The translations under genes and the position numbers were made by a program. The notes beneath the pieces are model-generated. The model was not told the DNA's origin and made no database searches. It saw only the letters and a list, made by a program, of their open reading frames with translations. A DNA stretch of 64,000 nucleotides from Granulicella sp. L60 (GTDB lineage: Bacteria > Acidobacteriota > Terriglobia > Terriglobales > Acidobacteriaceae): positions 817,346 through 881,345 of the forward strand of contig NZ_LMUR01000018.1 in NCBI RefSeq assembly GCF_009765825.1, written 5' to 3'. Below are positions 34,658-43,691 of the stretch, piece by piece (position 1 is the stretch's first letter; each line of letters begins with the position of its first letter).

Positions 34658-36394
34658 ATGAACGTTCCATCAAGTTTTAGTCAATATATCGTTCCCGGAT
34701 TACTTATAACCGCGGCTTGCTTCTTTCCCACTCCTTCGGCAAAAGGTAGCCCCCTTGGTGGGCGGGGCCGCATTTTCTACGTAAGCACCGCGGGATCAGA
34801 CAGAAATGATGGCTTATCATCTTCAACCGCCTGGCAGACGGTCGCAAAAATCGACAGCTCAACATTTGGAGCGGGCGATCAAGTGCTGTTTCAAGGAGGA
34901 GAGTCTTTTTCTGGCGCGATTATGTTCACTTCGGCCAATGCCGCAACAAGCATGACTGTCGGCACCTATGGGGACGGGCAGGCAACCATCGATTCCGGAT
35001 CTTTGCCGTGTGTTTCAGTCAGTAACGTCCCGAGCATCACTGTTCACAATCTAAACTGCGTTGGCTCAGGGATCACGTCCAATACGTCGTTTGGGATCGT
35101 TGTTGATAATTCCCTCGCCGACAATGTCAAGTTGAATGGCCCTACGATTACAAACAATACGGTCAGCGGCTATGGCGATAATGGCATTGAGGTCTCTGGC
35201 TCGAACGGTACATCTGGATTCTCTGGGATAAACATCTCCTTCAACGATGTTCACGACGTGACGGGTAACGAAGCAAATATCGGAGATGACTCAGCTTGCA
35301 TCCGCATCATCTCCAATCCCACCTACCCGAATCCCACTGCGCACAGCGACGTCCAGGTCATTGGAAATTCGGTTTACAACTGCGTTGGCCAACATCAGGC
35401 CAGGAACAACACAGGCTCAGGGATTCTACTTTCAACCTCGACGAACGCTACCATTGCTCGCAACGTCGTTCATCATACGGGCGTGTACAACGACACTTGT
35501 GGCGGTCCCAATGGAATCTGGGCTTATTCGTCCGCTAATGTCGTTATCGAATTCAACGAGACCTACGACAATGAGACCAATTTTGCAGTGGGTGGATGTG
35601 ATGGCAACGGTTTCGACCTCGATGGAGGGATAACCAACTCAGTCGTGCAGTACAACTATTCGCACGATAACTACGGGGCGGACTTTCTAGTTTATGCCTA
35701 TACCGATTCGAGGCAGCCGCAATGGTCGAACAATATCTTCCGATACAACATCGGTCAAAACAGCGCACGAGCCATTTTCATAGCTAATGACGATTCGCTA
35801 TCGATGAACGCTTGCTATATCTATAACAACACCTTCTACGATAAGGTGGCCATGGTCGGTGCAAATGCAACTGCGCCTATCAACTGTATCTTCGCAAACA
35901 ATATCTTCTATTCTCAGAACTCTCCGCCGTCAGTTGCCTTCCTGTTGCCAAACCCATCGAACATCTCGATGGTGGGGAATGACTACGCAGGGAATGGCAC
36001 GTGGAGTTGGGGCAACGTAGGATATTCCTCCTTTTCAGATTGGCAATCGGCCACCAGTCAGGAAGAGATGAGAGGCGTTAATGTCGGGTTGACCTCCGAT
36101 CCTCTGCTTGTCGCCCCCGGTGGAGGAGGGATTACAAATGGATATCATCCAGAAGATCTGTTTGAGTATCTGCTCTTGCCCGGTTCGCCGATGCTTGAGG
36201 CCGGACTGAACCTGCAGTCCCTGTATGGCATTGACGTTGGCACGCAAAACTTTTATGGAACCCCTGTGCCTGATAAGGCGGGCAAGTTCAGCGTGGGCGC
36301 GGGAGGGATACTCCGATCGGAAATCCTCGAGAATTTCTGGCCTTCGGGTCAGCATCCTCCACACTCAGAATGTCGTTGCGCGCGAATAGAGTAA
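34658..36394 (+). CDS. Secreted right-handed parallel beta-helix protein (pectate-lyase-like fold)
   Basis: A 578-residue exported protein; signal peptide about 1-32 (after a hydrophobic LLITAACFFPTPSAKG). RIFYVSTAGSDRNDGLSSSTAWQTVAKI at about 37-64 is the standard opening of secreted parallel beta-helix polysaccharidases. The repeats GISFNDVHDVTG, VIGNSVYNC, IARNVVHHTG, VIEFNETYDN, VVQYNYSHDN and IFRYNIGQN (about 180-370) are PbH1 coils. Such folds occur in polysaccharide lyases, rhamnogalacturonases and sugar epimerases; no specific catalytic set was identified. First gene of the plus-strand run, under the putative LacI operator. Confidence 0.85.
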   Translation: MNVPSSFSQYIVPGLLITAACFFPTPSAKGSPLGGRGRIFYVSTAGSDRNDGLSSSTAWQTVAKIDSSTFGAGDQVLFQGGESFSGAIMFTSANAATSMTVGTYGDGQATIDSGSLPCVSVSNVPSITVHNLNCVGSGITSNTSFGIVVDNSLADNVKLNGPTITNNTVSGYGDNGIEVSGSNGTSGFSGINISFNDVHDVTGNEANIGDDSACIRIISNPTYPNPTAHSDVQVIGNSVYNCVGQHQARNNTGSGILLSTSTNATIARNVVHHTGVYNDTCGGPNGIWAYSSANVVIEFNETYDNETNFAVGGCDGNGFDLDGGITNSVVQYNYSHDNYGADFLVYAYTDSRQPQWSNNIFRYNIGQNSARAIFIANDDSLSMNACYIYNNTFYDKVAMVGANATAPINCIFANNIFYSQNSPPSVAFLLPNPSNISMVGNDYAGNGTWSWGNVGYSSFSDWQSATSQEEMRGVNVGLTSDPLLVAPGGGGITNGYHPEDLFEYLLLPGSPMLEAGLNLQSLYGIDVGTQNFYGTPVPDKAGKFSVGAGGILRSEILENFWPSGQHPPHSECRCARIE

Positions 36395-36446
36395 GACAGC
36401 CGTAAGCACTGCTTACACTTCCACTTATTAGAGGTTGCGCCTTTCC

Positions 36447-36458
36447 TGAAAGCGTTCA
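36447..36458. promoter_or_regulatory. Possible third LacI-type operator upstream of TonB receptor
   Basis: TGAAAGCGTTCA keeps the TGAA...TTCA arms and GC centre of the operator but is imperfect; 49 bases before the receptor start. Weak support on its own. Confidence 0.3.
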
Positions 36459-36506
36459 AACAACGAGACAACAGATTCAAGTAGAACTATGTCGGTCGGA
36501 GGCTCC

Positions 36507-39500
36507 ATGAACATCGCAGTGAAACGAGGGATATCTTCTTTTCCAGGTTTGTTGCTGACTGTATTTATCGCTTCTCTATTATTTACTCGTCCAGTATTGG
36601 CTCAATTCGCAAGCGGTATCGAGGCTACTGTCGTCGATAAAACGGGGGCCGTAATACCTGGAGCTCAGTTTACGATCACAAATCAGAACACTCAGATAAC
36701 GGAGAAAGCTACTGCGGACGGTCAGGGTTATGTCCATATTCTGCAACTGCCTCCGGGCGTGTACCGAGCGAAGATCGAAAGGAATGGATTTACTTCGTGG
36801 GAACAGAAGGATATACGAATAGAAGGCCATGATGTACGCACCCTGTATCCAAAGCTCGATGTTGGTCAGCAGAGCATGACCGTAGAAGTCACAGCAGACC
36901 ATGAGACGGTACAGACAACCAGCGGGAATATCGGCCGTACTCTTGAGACACAGACGGTTCAGGAATCTCCACTTGTTGGCCAGGATGTCCTGGCGTCAGT
37001 CGCCACCCTTGCGCCAGGAGTAACAGGCCTCGGGGGAGCTGCCGGCAATATTGGATCTGCTGGGTCTGTAGGTACGAGCAGTTTTACGGCGGAGGCAGGC
37101 TATCAGATTAATGCTGGAGGGCAGCGTCAAGAAGCCAACGAATACCAAGTCGATGGCACTACGGTTAATGGCAATTCTCGCGACGGCATCACTAATATCA
37201 CGCCGGAACCAGAGACTATCCAGGAGATGAAGGTCACGGCAGCATCATTCGACGCGAGCAAAGGCCTGCAGAGCGGAGCGCTCATAGAAATTTTTACAAA
37301 ATCGGGGACAAACCAATTTCACGGCATGTTGTCGGAGTTCCATACTGACAATGCTCTTACGGCAAGAACGGAATTTCAGACATCGGTTCCGAAATACATT
37401 CGCAATGACTTCGGGGGAACAATTGGCGGGCCGATCTACAAGAATAAGACATTCTTCTTTGGATCGTTGTTCTGGTCGCGTTCTCTTCTGGGCCAGACTG
37501 TCTTCGCGAACGTCGAAACGCCCGAGTTCGAAAACTACGTCAAAACAAACTTTCCAAATTCGATTGCTGCCCAATTCTTTGCAGCTGGACCTCCAGGTGC
37601 GGTGCCCACTTCGAACTTCCTAACGGTTGCGCAGGTGGAATCTCAATATGCCAGCGTGTACACCCCTCCTTCCATTCCGGCCTCTTTAGTTGCAGTTGGA
37701 ACAGCACGAGTCAACTCTTCTCCTATTAGCAATGGCTTTCAGGGCCACGTCCGCCTGGACCATAACCTACGCGGCGACAACGACAAACTCTTCTTCAGCT
37801 TTTTTCGGAATACGACTCAAGGCGAGGTCGCGGACCCACGTCCCAATTACTCTTACATTAGCCCGAACGCCACGCTCTACGCCAAGTTTGACTATGTCCA
37901 CGCGTTCTCTTCGTCACTTGTCAACGAGGCTGGCATCAGCTATACCCGCAACACGGGGAATCAGCCCATCGGAGCGCCATCTCTACCAAATGTCTACTAT
38001 ATTGGCTCACTCAGCGATGACTTCTCCGAGTATGGCCCGATTAGTTGGGCCCAGAACAATTGGGAATACCAAGACAGCTTGAGCTACACCCGTGGGGCGC
38101 ATAATGTCCATGTCGGAGTTGATATTGAGCGACAGCAGGACCTTGACAATTTTACAGATGGACTCGTGCGGCCATATTTTTACTTCCTCAATGTGGTGGA
38201 CTTTGCCGCAGACCAGCCCTTCTATCAAAGTGGTCCTGTCGTAGATCTCACCACTCAAACAACCGCGAATAATCTTTACCAGCGCGTCATGATGATTTAC
38301 GTCGCACCCTATGTCCAGGACAACTGGAAAGTGAAACCGAGGTTGTCCCTGAATTTTGGGATGCGCCTTGATGATTATGGCCACCTGGCTACCGTAGAGA
38401 ACGGTCACACGCCGATCGCATTCTTCACAGCCGGGTCGGGATCCTCGCTCGCTGAACAAATCGCGAACGGTAGTATGCAGGTTCGCCATGGCAACGGTTC
38501 TGCAACGACCGGAACACAATTCCGATTCGCGCCACGAGTAGGATTTGCTTGGGATGTCTTTGGGAACGGCAAAACTTCGGTTCATGGGGGGTATTCGCTC
38601 TTTAGCAATAAGGTCGGCGAATACGCCTACGTCAACAATATGCGGACAAACCCACCTGGCGTAGCCGACCCGACCATTGATATCTTCAACGCAGGGACTA
38701 CAACTGGAAATTTCTCATACGGAACAAGCGGTTCGGGAGCAACTGGTTTTGCCCCGCCGCATGGCATCACGTATCAGGTAGATCAACGCGGCGGTTTGGT
38801 TGGAACGCGCACTAGTGTTGGAGGTTTGGATCCGAATCTTGCTCCTCCCCTTGTACATAGCTGGGCTCTTGGAGTGCAACATGCCATCGGTGGATTCGTA
38901 ATCGAAGCTAATTACATGGGCTCGGCAAGCAGAGATCTCTATCTTCAGACTGACGTCAATCGCTTTGCGGGCGACTACGTCATTAACAACGGCTTCTCAA
39001 ATCGTCTCAATCCCAGTTTTAGTACGGTCACTTATGGTCGGAGCGTAGGCATTGGCAACGGTGAGCTCGGTACAATCGGCATATCACGTCACTGGTCCAA
39101 AAACTGGACGATGCACGTAACCTACACTTTGAGCAAGTCCCTGGACTATACGAGCAGCAACGACAATGGCGTCGGTGGAGCAGAATCTATTTTCGACGCC
39201 CAACATCCTGAGCGTCAGTATGCACGGTCCGACTATGATGCACGACATAGGCTTTCGGCAGACGCGTATTGGTATATATCAGGACCGCACAGTGGCATCG
39301 CTCACGCCATTCTTGGAGGTTGGTCGGTTGCGCCGGTGATCATTTTGCAATCGGGCACCCCGTTCACCGTATATACTTCAGCTCCGTACGCGAGCGGAGG
39401 AGATTACAACGCGGATGGCTTTGACTTTGATGTGCCGAACGTTCCTAAATTCGGGCGTCACATTAGTACGAATCGCTCAGATTTCCTCAAAGGACTTTTC

Positions 39501-39788
39501 AAGCCCTCGGACTTTCCTGTACCTGCTGCCGGGCAGGAGGGGGATCTGGGTCGGAACACCTATGACACGCCTGGCTATGCGAACGTATCTTTAGCGATCC
39601 AACGTGTTTTCCCCGTCAAAATCCTCGGTCCCGCAGGAAAGTTTGAGATGCGTGGAGAGCTCCTCAATGCATTCAATCGGGTGAATCTGGGATATCCAGT
39701 CAATGATCTTTCAAACGCAAGCTTCGGAACGTCGACGACGCAGTATCCACCGCGCCAGATCCAGTTGCAGGGGCATCTGCGCTTCTAG
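36507..39788 (+). CDS. Oar-like TonB-dependent outer-membrane receptor
   Basis: A 1,093-residue receptor. Signal peptide (MNIAVKRGISSFPGLLLTVF... ending VLAQF). Then a carboxypeptidase-regulatory-like beta-sandwich (about 30-115; VVDKTGAVIPGAQFTITNQN, LQLPPGVYRAKIERNGF), a plug domain (about 130-250; GGQRQEANEYQVDGTTVNG) and a long 22-strand barrel ending in IQLQGHLRF with terminal Phe. No SusD gene is adjacent, as usual for Acidobacteriota. It should take up oligosaccharides in a TonB-dependent way. Start placed at ATG 36507 with GGAGG 4 bases upstream; an earlier ATG (36489) has no ribosome site. Sits between the beta-helix protein and the inner-membrane permease. Confidence 0.93.
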   Translation: MNIAVKRGISSFPGLLLTVFIASLLFTRPVLAQFASGIEATVVDKTGAVIPGAQFTITNQNTQITEKATADGQGYVHILQLPPGVYRAKIERNGFTSWEQKDIRIEGHDVRTLYPKLDVGQQSMTVEVTADHETVQTTSGNIGRTLETQTVQESPLVGQDVLASVATLAPGVTGLGGAAGNIGSAGSVGTSSFTAEAGYQINAGGQRQEANEYQVDGTTVNGNSRDGITNITPEPETIQEMKVTAASFDASKGLQSGALIEIFTKSGTNQFHGMLSEFHTDNALTARTEFQTSVPKYIRNDFGGTIGGPIYKNKTFFFGSLFWSRSLLGQTVFANVETPEFENYVKTNFPNSIAAQFFAAGPPGAVPTSNFLTVAQVESQYASVYTPPSIPASLVAVGTARVNSSPISNGFQGHVRLDHNLRGDNDKLFFSFFRNTTQGEVADPRPNYSYISPNATLYAKFDYVHAFSSSLVNEAGISYTRNTGNQPIGAPSLPNVYYIGSLSDDFSEYGPISWAQNNWEYQDSLSYTRGAHNVHVGVDIERQQDLDNFTDGLVRPYFYFLNVVDFAADQPFYQSGPVVDLTTQTTANNLYQRVMMIYVAPYVQDNWKVKPRLSLNFGMRLDDYGHLATVENGHTPIAFFTAGSGSSLAEQIANGSMQVRHGNGSATTGTQFRFAPRVGFAWDVFGNGKTSVHGGYSLFSNKVGEYAYVNNMRTNPPGVADPTIDIFNAGTTTGNFSYGTSGSGATGFAPPHGITYQVDQRGGLVGTRTSVGGLDPNLAPPLVHSWALGVQHAIGGFVIEANYMGSASRDLYLQTDVNRFAGDYVINNGFSNRLNPSFSTVTYGRSVGIGNGELGTIGISRHWSKNWTMHVTYTLSKSLDYTSSNDNGVGGAESIFDAQHPERQYARSDYDARHRLSADAYWYISGPHSGIAHAILGGWSVAPVIILQSGTPFTVYTSAPYASGGDYNADGFDFDVPNVPKFGRHISTNRSDFLKGLFKPSDFPVPAAGQEGDLGRNTYDTPGYANVSLAIQRVFPVKILGPAGKFEMRGELLNAFNRVNLGYPVNDLSNASFGTSTTQYPPRQIQLQGHLRF

Positions 39789-39792
39789 CAAC

Positions 39793-39812
39793 GGAAGTGG
39801 AATACCGCTTCC
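39793..39812 (+). other. Intercistronic stem-loop after TonB receptor gene
   Basis: GGAAGTGG and CCGCTTCC form an 8-bp stem (one G-U pair) with an AATA loop, 4 bases after the receptor stop codon and without a U-run. It more likely protects or processes the mRNA between receptor and permease than terminates transcription. Confidence 0.4.
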
Positions 39813-39883
39813 AGAAAAGAAGCCACACTGCACCATTTCTTACGAAAGTTGTTGTCTAAGGCAGAAATAGTTTGGAGGAATAC

Positions 39884-40876
39884 TTGTATCAACCACAGGC
39901 TTACTTTGTTGTGCTGTCCCTGATGTTCACCAGTATGCTTTGCTGGGGTTCGTGGGCGAACACGCGCAAGCTCACTTCAGGTTTTTCGTTTTCGCTGTTC
40001 TATTGGGACTATGTGATTGGCATCGTTCTCTGCAGCCTGTTTTGGGGGCTAACTCTAGGGAGCGTCTACGGCGGTCCGACGGCATTCCTTGAAAATCTCC
40101 GCATAGTATCTTTCCCCCACATCTTGCTCGCACTTGCAGGAGGAGTGGTTTTCAATGTCGCCAATCTGCTTCTTGTCGCGGCTATTGATATCGCAGGCAT
40201 GGCTGTCGCATTTCCTGTGGGGATAGGCCTGGCACTTATCGTAGGCGTTGTCCTGAACTACATCATCCAACCGATGGGGAACCCCTTGTTGATCTTTGGT
40301 GGAGTTGCGCTCGTGGGAGTTGCAATATGGCTGGATGCACTCGCATACAAGCGTCGCGAAACGAGTTCTCTCGCGGGCAGGCGTGGGATTGTGTTGAGTG
40401 TAGTCAGCGGTATTCTTATGGGACTGTTCTATCCCTTCGTCGCCAAAGCTTCGATTGGCTCGAACGCTTTAGGCCCTTACACAGTTGCGTTCATCTTTGC
40501 ATTAGGCGTAGCGGGATGTAGCTTACCGGTTAACGCGTGGCTGATGCGTCATTCGCTTACAGGCGAACGGCCCGCAAGTTTCTCCCAGTATGCATCGGCG
40601 AAAACAACCTGGCACCTCTGGGGCATGATCGGCGGCTTCATATGGTGTAGCGGTGCGGTTGCGAGCTTCGTGGCTTCAAACGCGAACCTAGTTGGCCCAG
40701 CCGTTTCATATGCCTTGGGACAGGGAGCTACGATGATTTCCGCAGCGTGGGGAGTATTCGTCTGGCGAGAGTTTGTCTCTGCTCCAAGGGCCTCAAAGCG
40801 TCTCGTGCCATGGATGTTTTTGTTTTTCTTGGTAGGCCTTGGGGCTATCGCGATAGCGCCTCTTTTTAGCCGATAA
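39884..40876 (+). CDS. Sugar permease of the GRP/ureide-permease-like (DMT) group
   Basis: A 330-residue inner-membrane protein with ten predicted membrane segments; opening FVVLSLMFTSMLCWGSWANTRKL is characteristic of the glucose-uptake/rhamnose-transporter/ureide-permease branch of the drug-metabolite transporter superfamily. Duplicated halves are apparent (segments 1-5 and 6-10). Likely a proton-coupled monosaccharide importer. Start taken at TTG 39884, placed 5 bases after GGAGGA; the frame opens at a TTG 12 bases earlier, upstream of that ribosome site. The ribokinase gene follows 15 bases later, so uptake and phosphorylation are coupled. Confidence 0.85.
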   Translation: MYQPQAYFVVLSLMFTSMLCWGSWANTRKLTSGFSFSLFYWDYVIGIVLCSLFWGLTLGSVYGGPTAFLENLRIVSFPHILLALAGGVVFNVANLLLVAAIDIAGMAVAFPVGIGLALIVGVVLNYIIQPMGNPLLIFGGVALVGVAIWLDALAYKRRETSSLAGRRGIVLSVVSGILMGLFYPFVAKASIGSNALGPYTVAFIFALGVAGCSLPVNAWLMRHSLTGERPASFSQYASAKTTWHLWGMIGGFIWCSGAVASFVASNANLVGPAVSYALGQGATMISAAWGVFVWREFVSAPRASKRLVPWMFLFFLVGLGAIAIAPLFSR

Positions 40877-40891
40877 CGCGGAGATTTCAAT

Positions 40892-41836
40892 ATGAGTGTG
40901 AACAAGTCAATCGTCGTCGTGGGAAGTATCAATTTAGATCTAGTAGCGTCCGTGGACCGCATGCCTGCACCGGGAGAGACCATCAAAAGTCTTGGCTTTG
41001 CCACATACTCTGGAGGAAAAGGCGCTAATCAGGCGGTAAGCGTCGCAAAGCTTGGAGGACCGGTAGTGATGATTGGCAGACTGGGTGACGATGTCTTTGC
41101 CGATCGACTGCTTGCTGATCTCATATCTCATGGCATCGAAACCGACTTTATCAGAAAGGTCCCGGGACCGTCTGGAACCGCCGTAATCATGAAGATGCCT
41201 CAAGGGGACAATTCGATTGTGGTTAACACCGGAGCAAATTATCGATTACTTCCCGAAGACATTGATCTTCACGATGCCGAGATTGGGCGAGCATCTATCA
41301 TCCTGACGCAGTTGGAAATACCTATGTCTACAGTGGAGTATCTAGGAACGCTTGCTACATCATTGAACATTCCGTTTGTGCTGGATCCTGCACCAGCCTG
41401 CCCACTATCTTCGTCGCTCCTTCGAAACGTCACGTGGCTTACACCAAACGAAAGTGAAACACGAATTCTTCTTCGAGACACTGGGATGAAATTGCCCGAC
41501 ACGTTCGATGTCGTCGCTGCCGGGCAGGCCGCAGCATACTTATTGGGGTTCGGAGTTAGAAATGTGCTGCTGAAGCTCGGCTCTGTAGGGGTTTATATGG
41601 AAGGGGTCGACGTCACTGCTACGTTAATTCCAGCGTTTTCTGTGACAGCCGTTGATACGACTGCAGCCGGCGACTCCTTTAATGGTGCTTTCGCCTATGC
41701 TTTGGCAGTAAGAGGAATGGCGCCCGTCGACGCGGCAAGATTCGCGTGCTCGGCAGCCGCCATTTCAGTGACAAGGATTGGAGCACAACCTTCGATCCCG
41801 ACCTTAAAAGAGGTTGAGGAGTTTCTGAAGACCTAG
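40892..41836 (+). CDS. rbsK: Ribokinase-type PfkB sugar kinase
   Basis: A 314-residue PfkB-family kinase. GSINLDLVASVDRMPAPGET and GGKGANQAVSVAKLGG (41-56) are ribokinase signature 1. The late DTTAAGDSFNGAFAYAL holds the anion hole and catalytic Asp (AAGDS), and TPNESE is the family's middle motif. It phosphorylates a pentose such as ribose in the cytoplasm; given its neighbours (GH172-type enzyme, permease) D-arabinose or another pentofuranose is also conceivable. It follows the permease by 15 bases. A strong terminator lies about 130 bases downstream. Confidence 0.9.
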   Translation: MSVNKSIVVVGSINLDLVASVDRMPAPGETIKSLGFATYSGGKGANQAVSVAKLGGPVVMIGRLGDDVFADRLLADLISHGIETDFIRKVPGPSGTAVIMKMPQGDNSIVVNTGANYRLLPEDIDLHDAEIGRASIILTQLEIPMSTVEYLGTLATSLNIPFVLDPAPACPLSSSLLRNVTWLTPNESETRILLRDTGMKLPDTFDVVAAGQAAAYLLGFGVRNVLLKLGSVGVYMEGVDVTATLIPAFSVTAVDTTAAGDSFNGAFAYALAVRGMAPVDAARFACSAAAISVTRIGAQPSIPTLKEVEEFLKT

Positions 41837-41964
41837 GGTCTCGAAGCTCTCAAGACAAGTGTGATACTCAAGCGGCTCGAACTGGATCTGCCTAATGTCT
41901 ATGAAGTTGTCATCGAGCGTAGATGTGCGTGAAGACGAATTGGAAGCAGAATGCATTATCAACA

Positions 41965-41985
41965 CGAGCGAAACGCTCGCTTTTT
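41965..41985 (+). terminator. Rho-independent terminator after the ribokinase gene
   Basis: CGAGCG-AAA-CGCTCG stem-loop followed by CTTTTT. It ends the beta-helix/receptor/permease/kinase unit. The rest of the 41837-42267 gap shows no gene; the next promoter should lie between here and 42268. Confidence 0.75.
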
Positions 41986-42267
41986 GAGTTCGCAAAGTGG
42001 TGAGGTTCTCTTGATGAGGATTTCTTGTCATGCACCTTTCCATGCAAATGGCAGATCGTTCTCCGAAATATCACGATGCTTCGTGAGGGCTAGAGAATCA
42101 TTCCAAAGATAAAAGGCCTGCATCTGGATGGTCGCCAAAGATACGGACGAAAGAACAATTGACTGGAACACGACGGTCAAAATCAGGCCGCGAAGAACTG
42201 CTGTTTGAGTTCTTCGAAGTGTTTGGCGGACGTTAACAAAACTGAAAGCAAACAAAAGAGAGAAGAT

Positions 42268-43425
42268 ATGCGCAGCGTCCTGAGACGATTTTACCGAGTG
42301 GTACTTGTACTCCCCATGTTGGGACTGGGGGCCAAGTCGCAGAGTTTTGACCAGCCGCCCAATCTAATGCAAAAGCAGACCTATACGTTGCATCGAGCTG
42401 GCAGCAAAGAAATCACAAATGGTGGGAGTGATTATCGCAGTATTAATCCGGGCGACACGCGCATCTTACTGGATGCGGACGGTCCCGGCCTTATTTCTCA
42501 TATGTGGTTTACGATCAACGATCCTGAACCTTATCATCTTAAACGCATCGTCCTGCGAATTTACTGGGATGGAGAAACGGACCCGAGTGTCGAAGCCCCT
42601 ATCGGAGATTTTTTTGGGCTTGGCACTGGCGACTATTTCAACTGGGAATCGAAAATGCTGTCTGTAGGCAGTAGCAGGGCCTTGAATTGCTTCTTTCCTA
42701 TGCCATATGGCAAGCACGCCAAGATTACCGTAACCAACGAAGGTAAACAGAATATTTCGAATTTGTACTACAATATCGAATACAGGACCGATCATCATCC
42801 TCTGCCACCAAATACCCTTTATTTCCATGCGCAATATCGTCAGGCCGTGCCCAATGTGGGGTGGACGAATCAGTGGTACAGCAATTACGACCCGTTGGTT
42901 GTATTCAAACGCAATCCTGAAGGAACAGATAACTATCTCTGGTTTGAAGCTAAGGGAAGCGGCCAGTATGTTGGCGTAACTATGTCCGTGCTCCAGAACC
43001 AGGATGGCTGGTGGGGAGAGGGAAATGACATGTTCTACATTGATGGAGAGAGCATACCTTCGATCTCCGGCACCGGTGCGGAAGACTATTTTCTAGGAGC
43101 CTGGGATTTTGGTACGCCGTTTTCATACCAACTCTATGGCGCGCCAGTGGTTGGCAAGGAAGAGGCCGGTTCACGAAGCAGCGTTTATCGCTTTCACCTC
43201 GATTCCCCTATACCATTCTCGAAGAGTATTCGAGCTACGATCGAACACGGGCACGCGAACCATCGTTCAGACAACTTCTCCTCGGTGGCTTATTGGTATC
43301 AAACCGAACCTCACCTGCCGTTTTTTCCTTTGCCGGCGGTTGACGACCGAATTCCTGTGGTGCACGCAGTAGGCGGTCCCGGAAACTCGTCACCTGACGG
43401 AAAGCCCACAACGCCAAATAGGTAG
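42268..43425 (+). CDS. DUF2961 (GH172-type) glycoside hydrolase
   Basis: A 385-residue protein with an N-terminal signal-like segment (RRFYRVVLVLPMLGLGAKSQ). The DUF2961 double jelly-roll fold is recognised by GPGLISHMWFT, LRIYWDGETDPSVEAPIGDFFG, the cysteine-containing SRALNCFFPMPYGKHAKITVTN, GQYVGVTMSVLQNQDGWWGEGNDMFY-IDGE and GTGAEDYFLGAW. The last two contain conserved carboxylates that supply the catalytic pair in GH172. Characterised GH172 enzymes act on difructose anhydride or on alpha-D-arabinofuranosides. Start at ATG 42268 behind AGAGAGAAG; the frame is open to 42205 without a better site. It precedes the GH92 gene. Confidence 0.85.
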   Translation: MRSVLRRFYRVVLVLPMLGLGAKSQSFDQPPNLMQKQTYTLHRAGSKEITNGGSDYRSINPGDTRILLDADGPGLISHMWFTINDPEPYHLKRIVLRIYWDGETDPSVEAPIGDFFGLGTGDYFNWESKMLSVGSSRALNCFFPMPYGKHAKITVTNEGKQNISNLYYNIEYRTDHHPLPPNTLYFHAQYRQAVPNVGWTNQWYSNYDPLVVFKRNPEGTDNYLWFEAKGSGQYVGVTMSVLQNQDGWWGEGNDMFYIDGESIPSISGTGAEDYFLGAWDFGTPFSYQLYGAPVVGKEEAGSRSSVYRFHLDSPIPFSKSIRATIEHGHANHRSDNFSSVAYWYQTEPHLPFFPLPAVDDRIPVVHAVGGPGNSSPDGKPTTPNR

Positions 43426-43533
43426 CATTTTCAGTAAAATTTCGGGTCCTACAATGCTTTGGGATGCATTACTAAATTGCTCATTGCGCATGCAGTTTGT
43501 GGCTGCGGAATCTTCTGTCATAAGCGGGAAGTG

Positions 43534-43555
43534 TCACCTTTAAATTTAAAGGTGA
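43534..43555. promoter_or_regulatory. 22-bp perfect palindrome upstream of GH92 gene
   Basis: The half TCACCTTTAAA (43534-43544) is followed at once by its exact reverse complement. No loop, so it is better suited to a dimeric DNA-binding protein than to an RNA hairpin. It differs from the TGAAAGCTTTCA sites, so another regulator may bind. It is 137 bases before the GH92 start. Confidence 0.5.
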
Positions 43556-43691
43556 AGGAGCGCGTCCGCAAAGACTGGCGCACTCGCCTGCGCCTTGCGG
43601 TTTTATCCTCGTGCCAACCTTAATACGGACACGTAGCTACGGTTGGACACTGTACCGTTAGCCATCGCTCGGTTCTAAGCTCTTCTTCGAG

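Noticed and set aside
38007-38585. Long minus-strand open frame (192 codons) across the first TonB receptor
   Set aside because: The opposite frame is a complete, domain-consistent receptor; the minus frame has no ribosome site or recognisable protein and is a shadow of the codon pattern.
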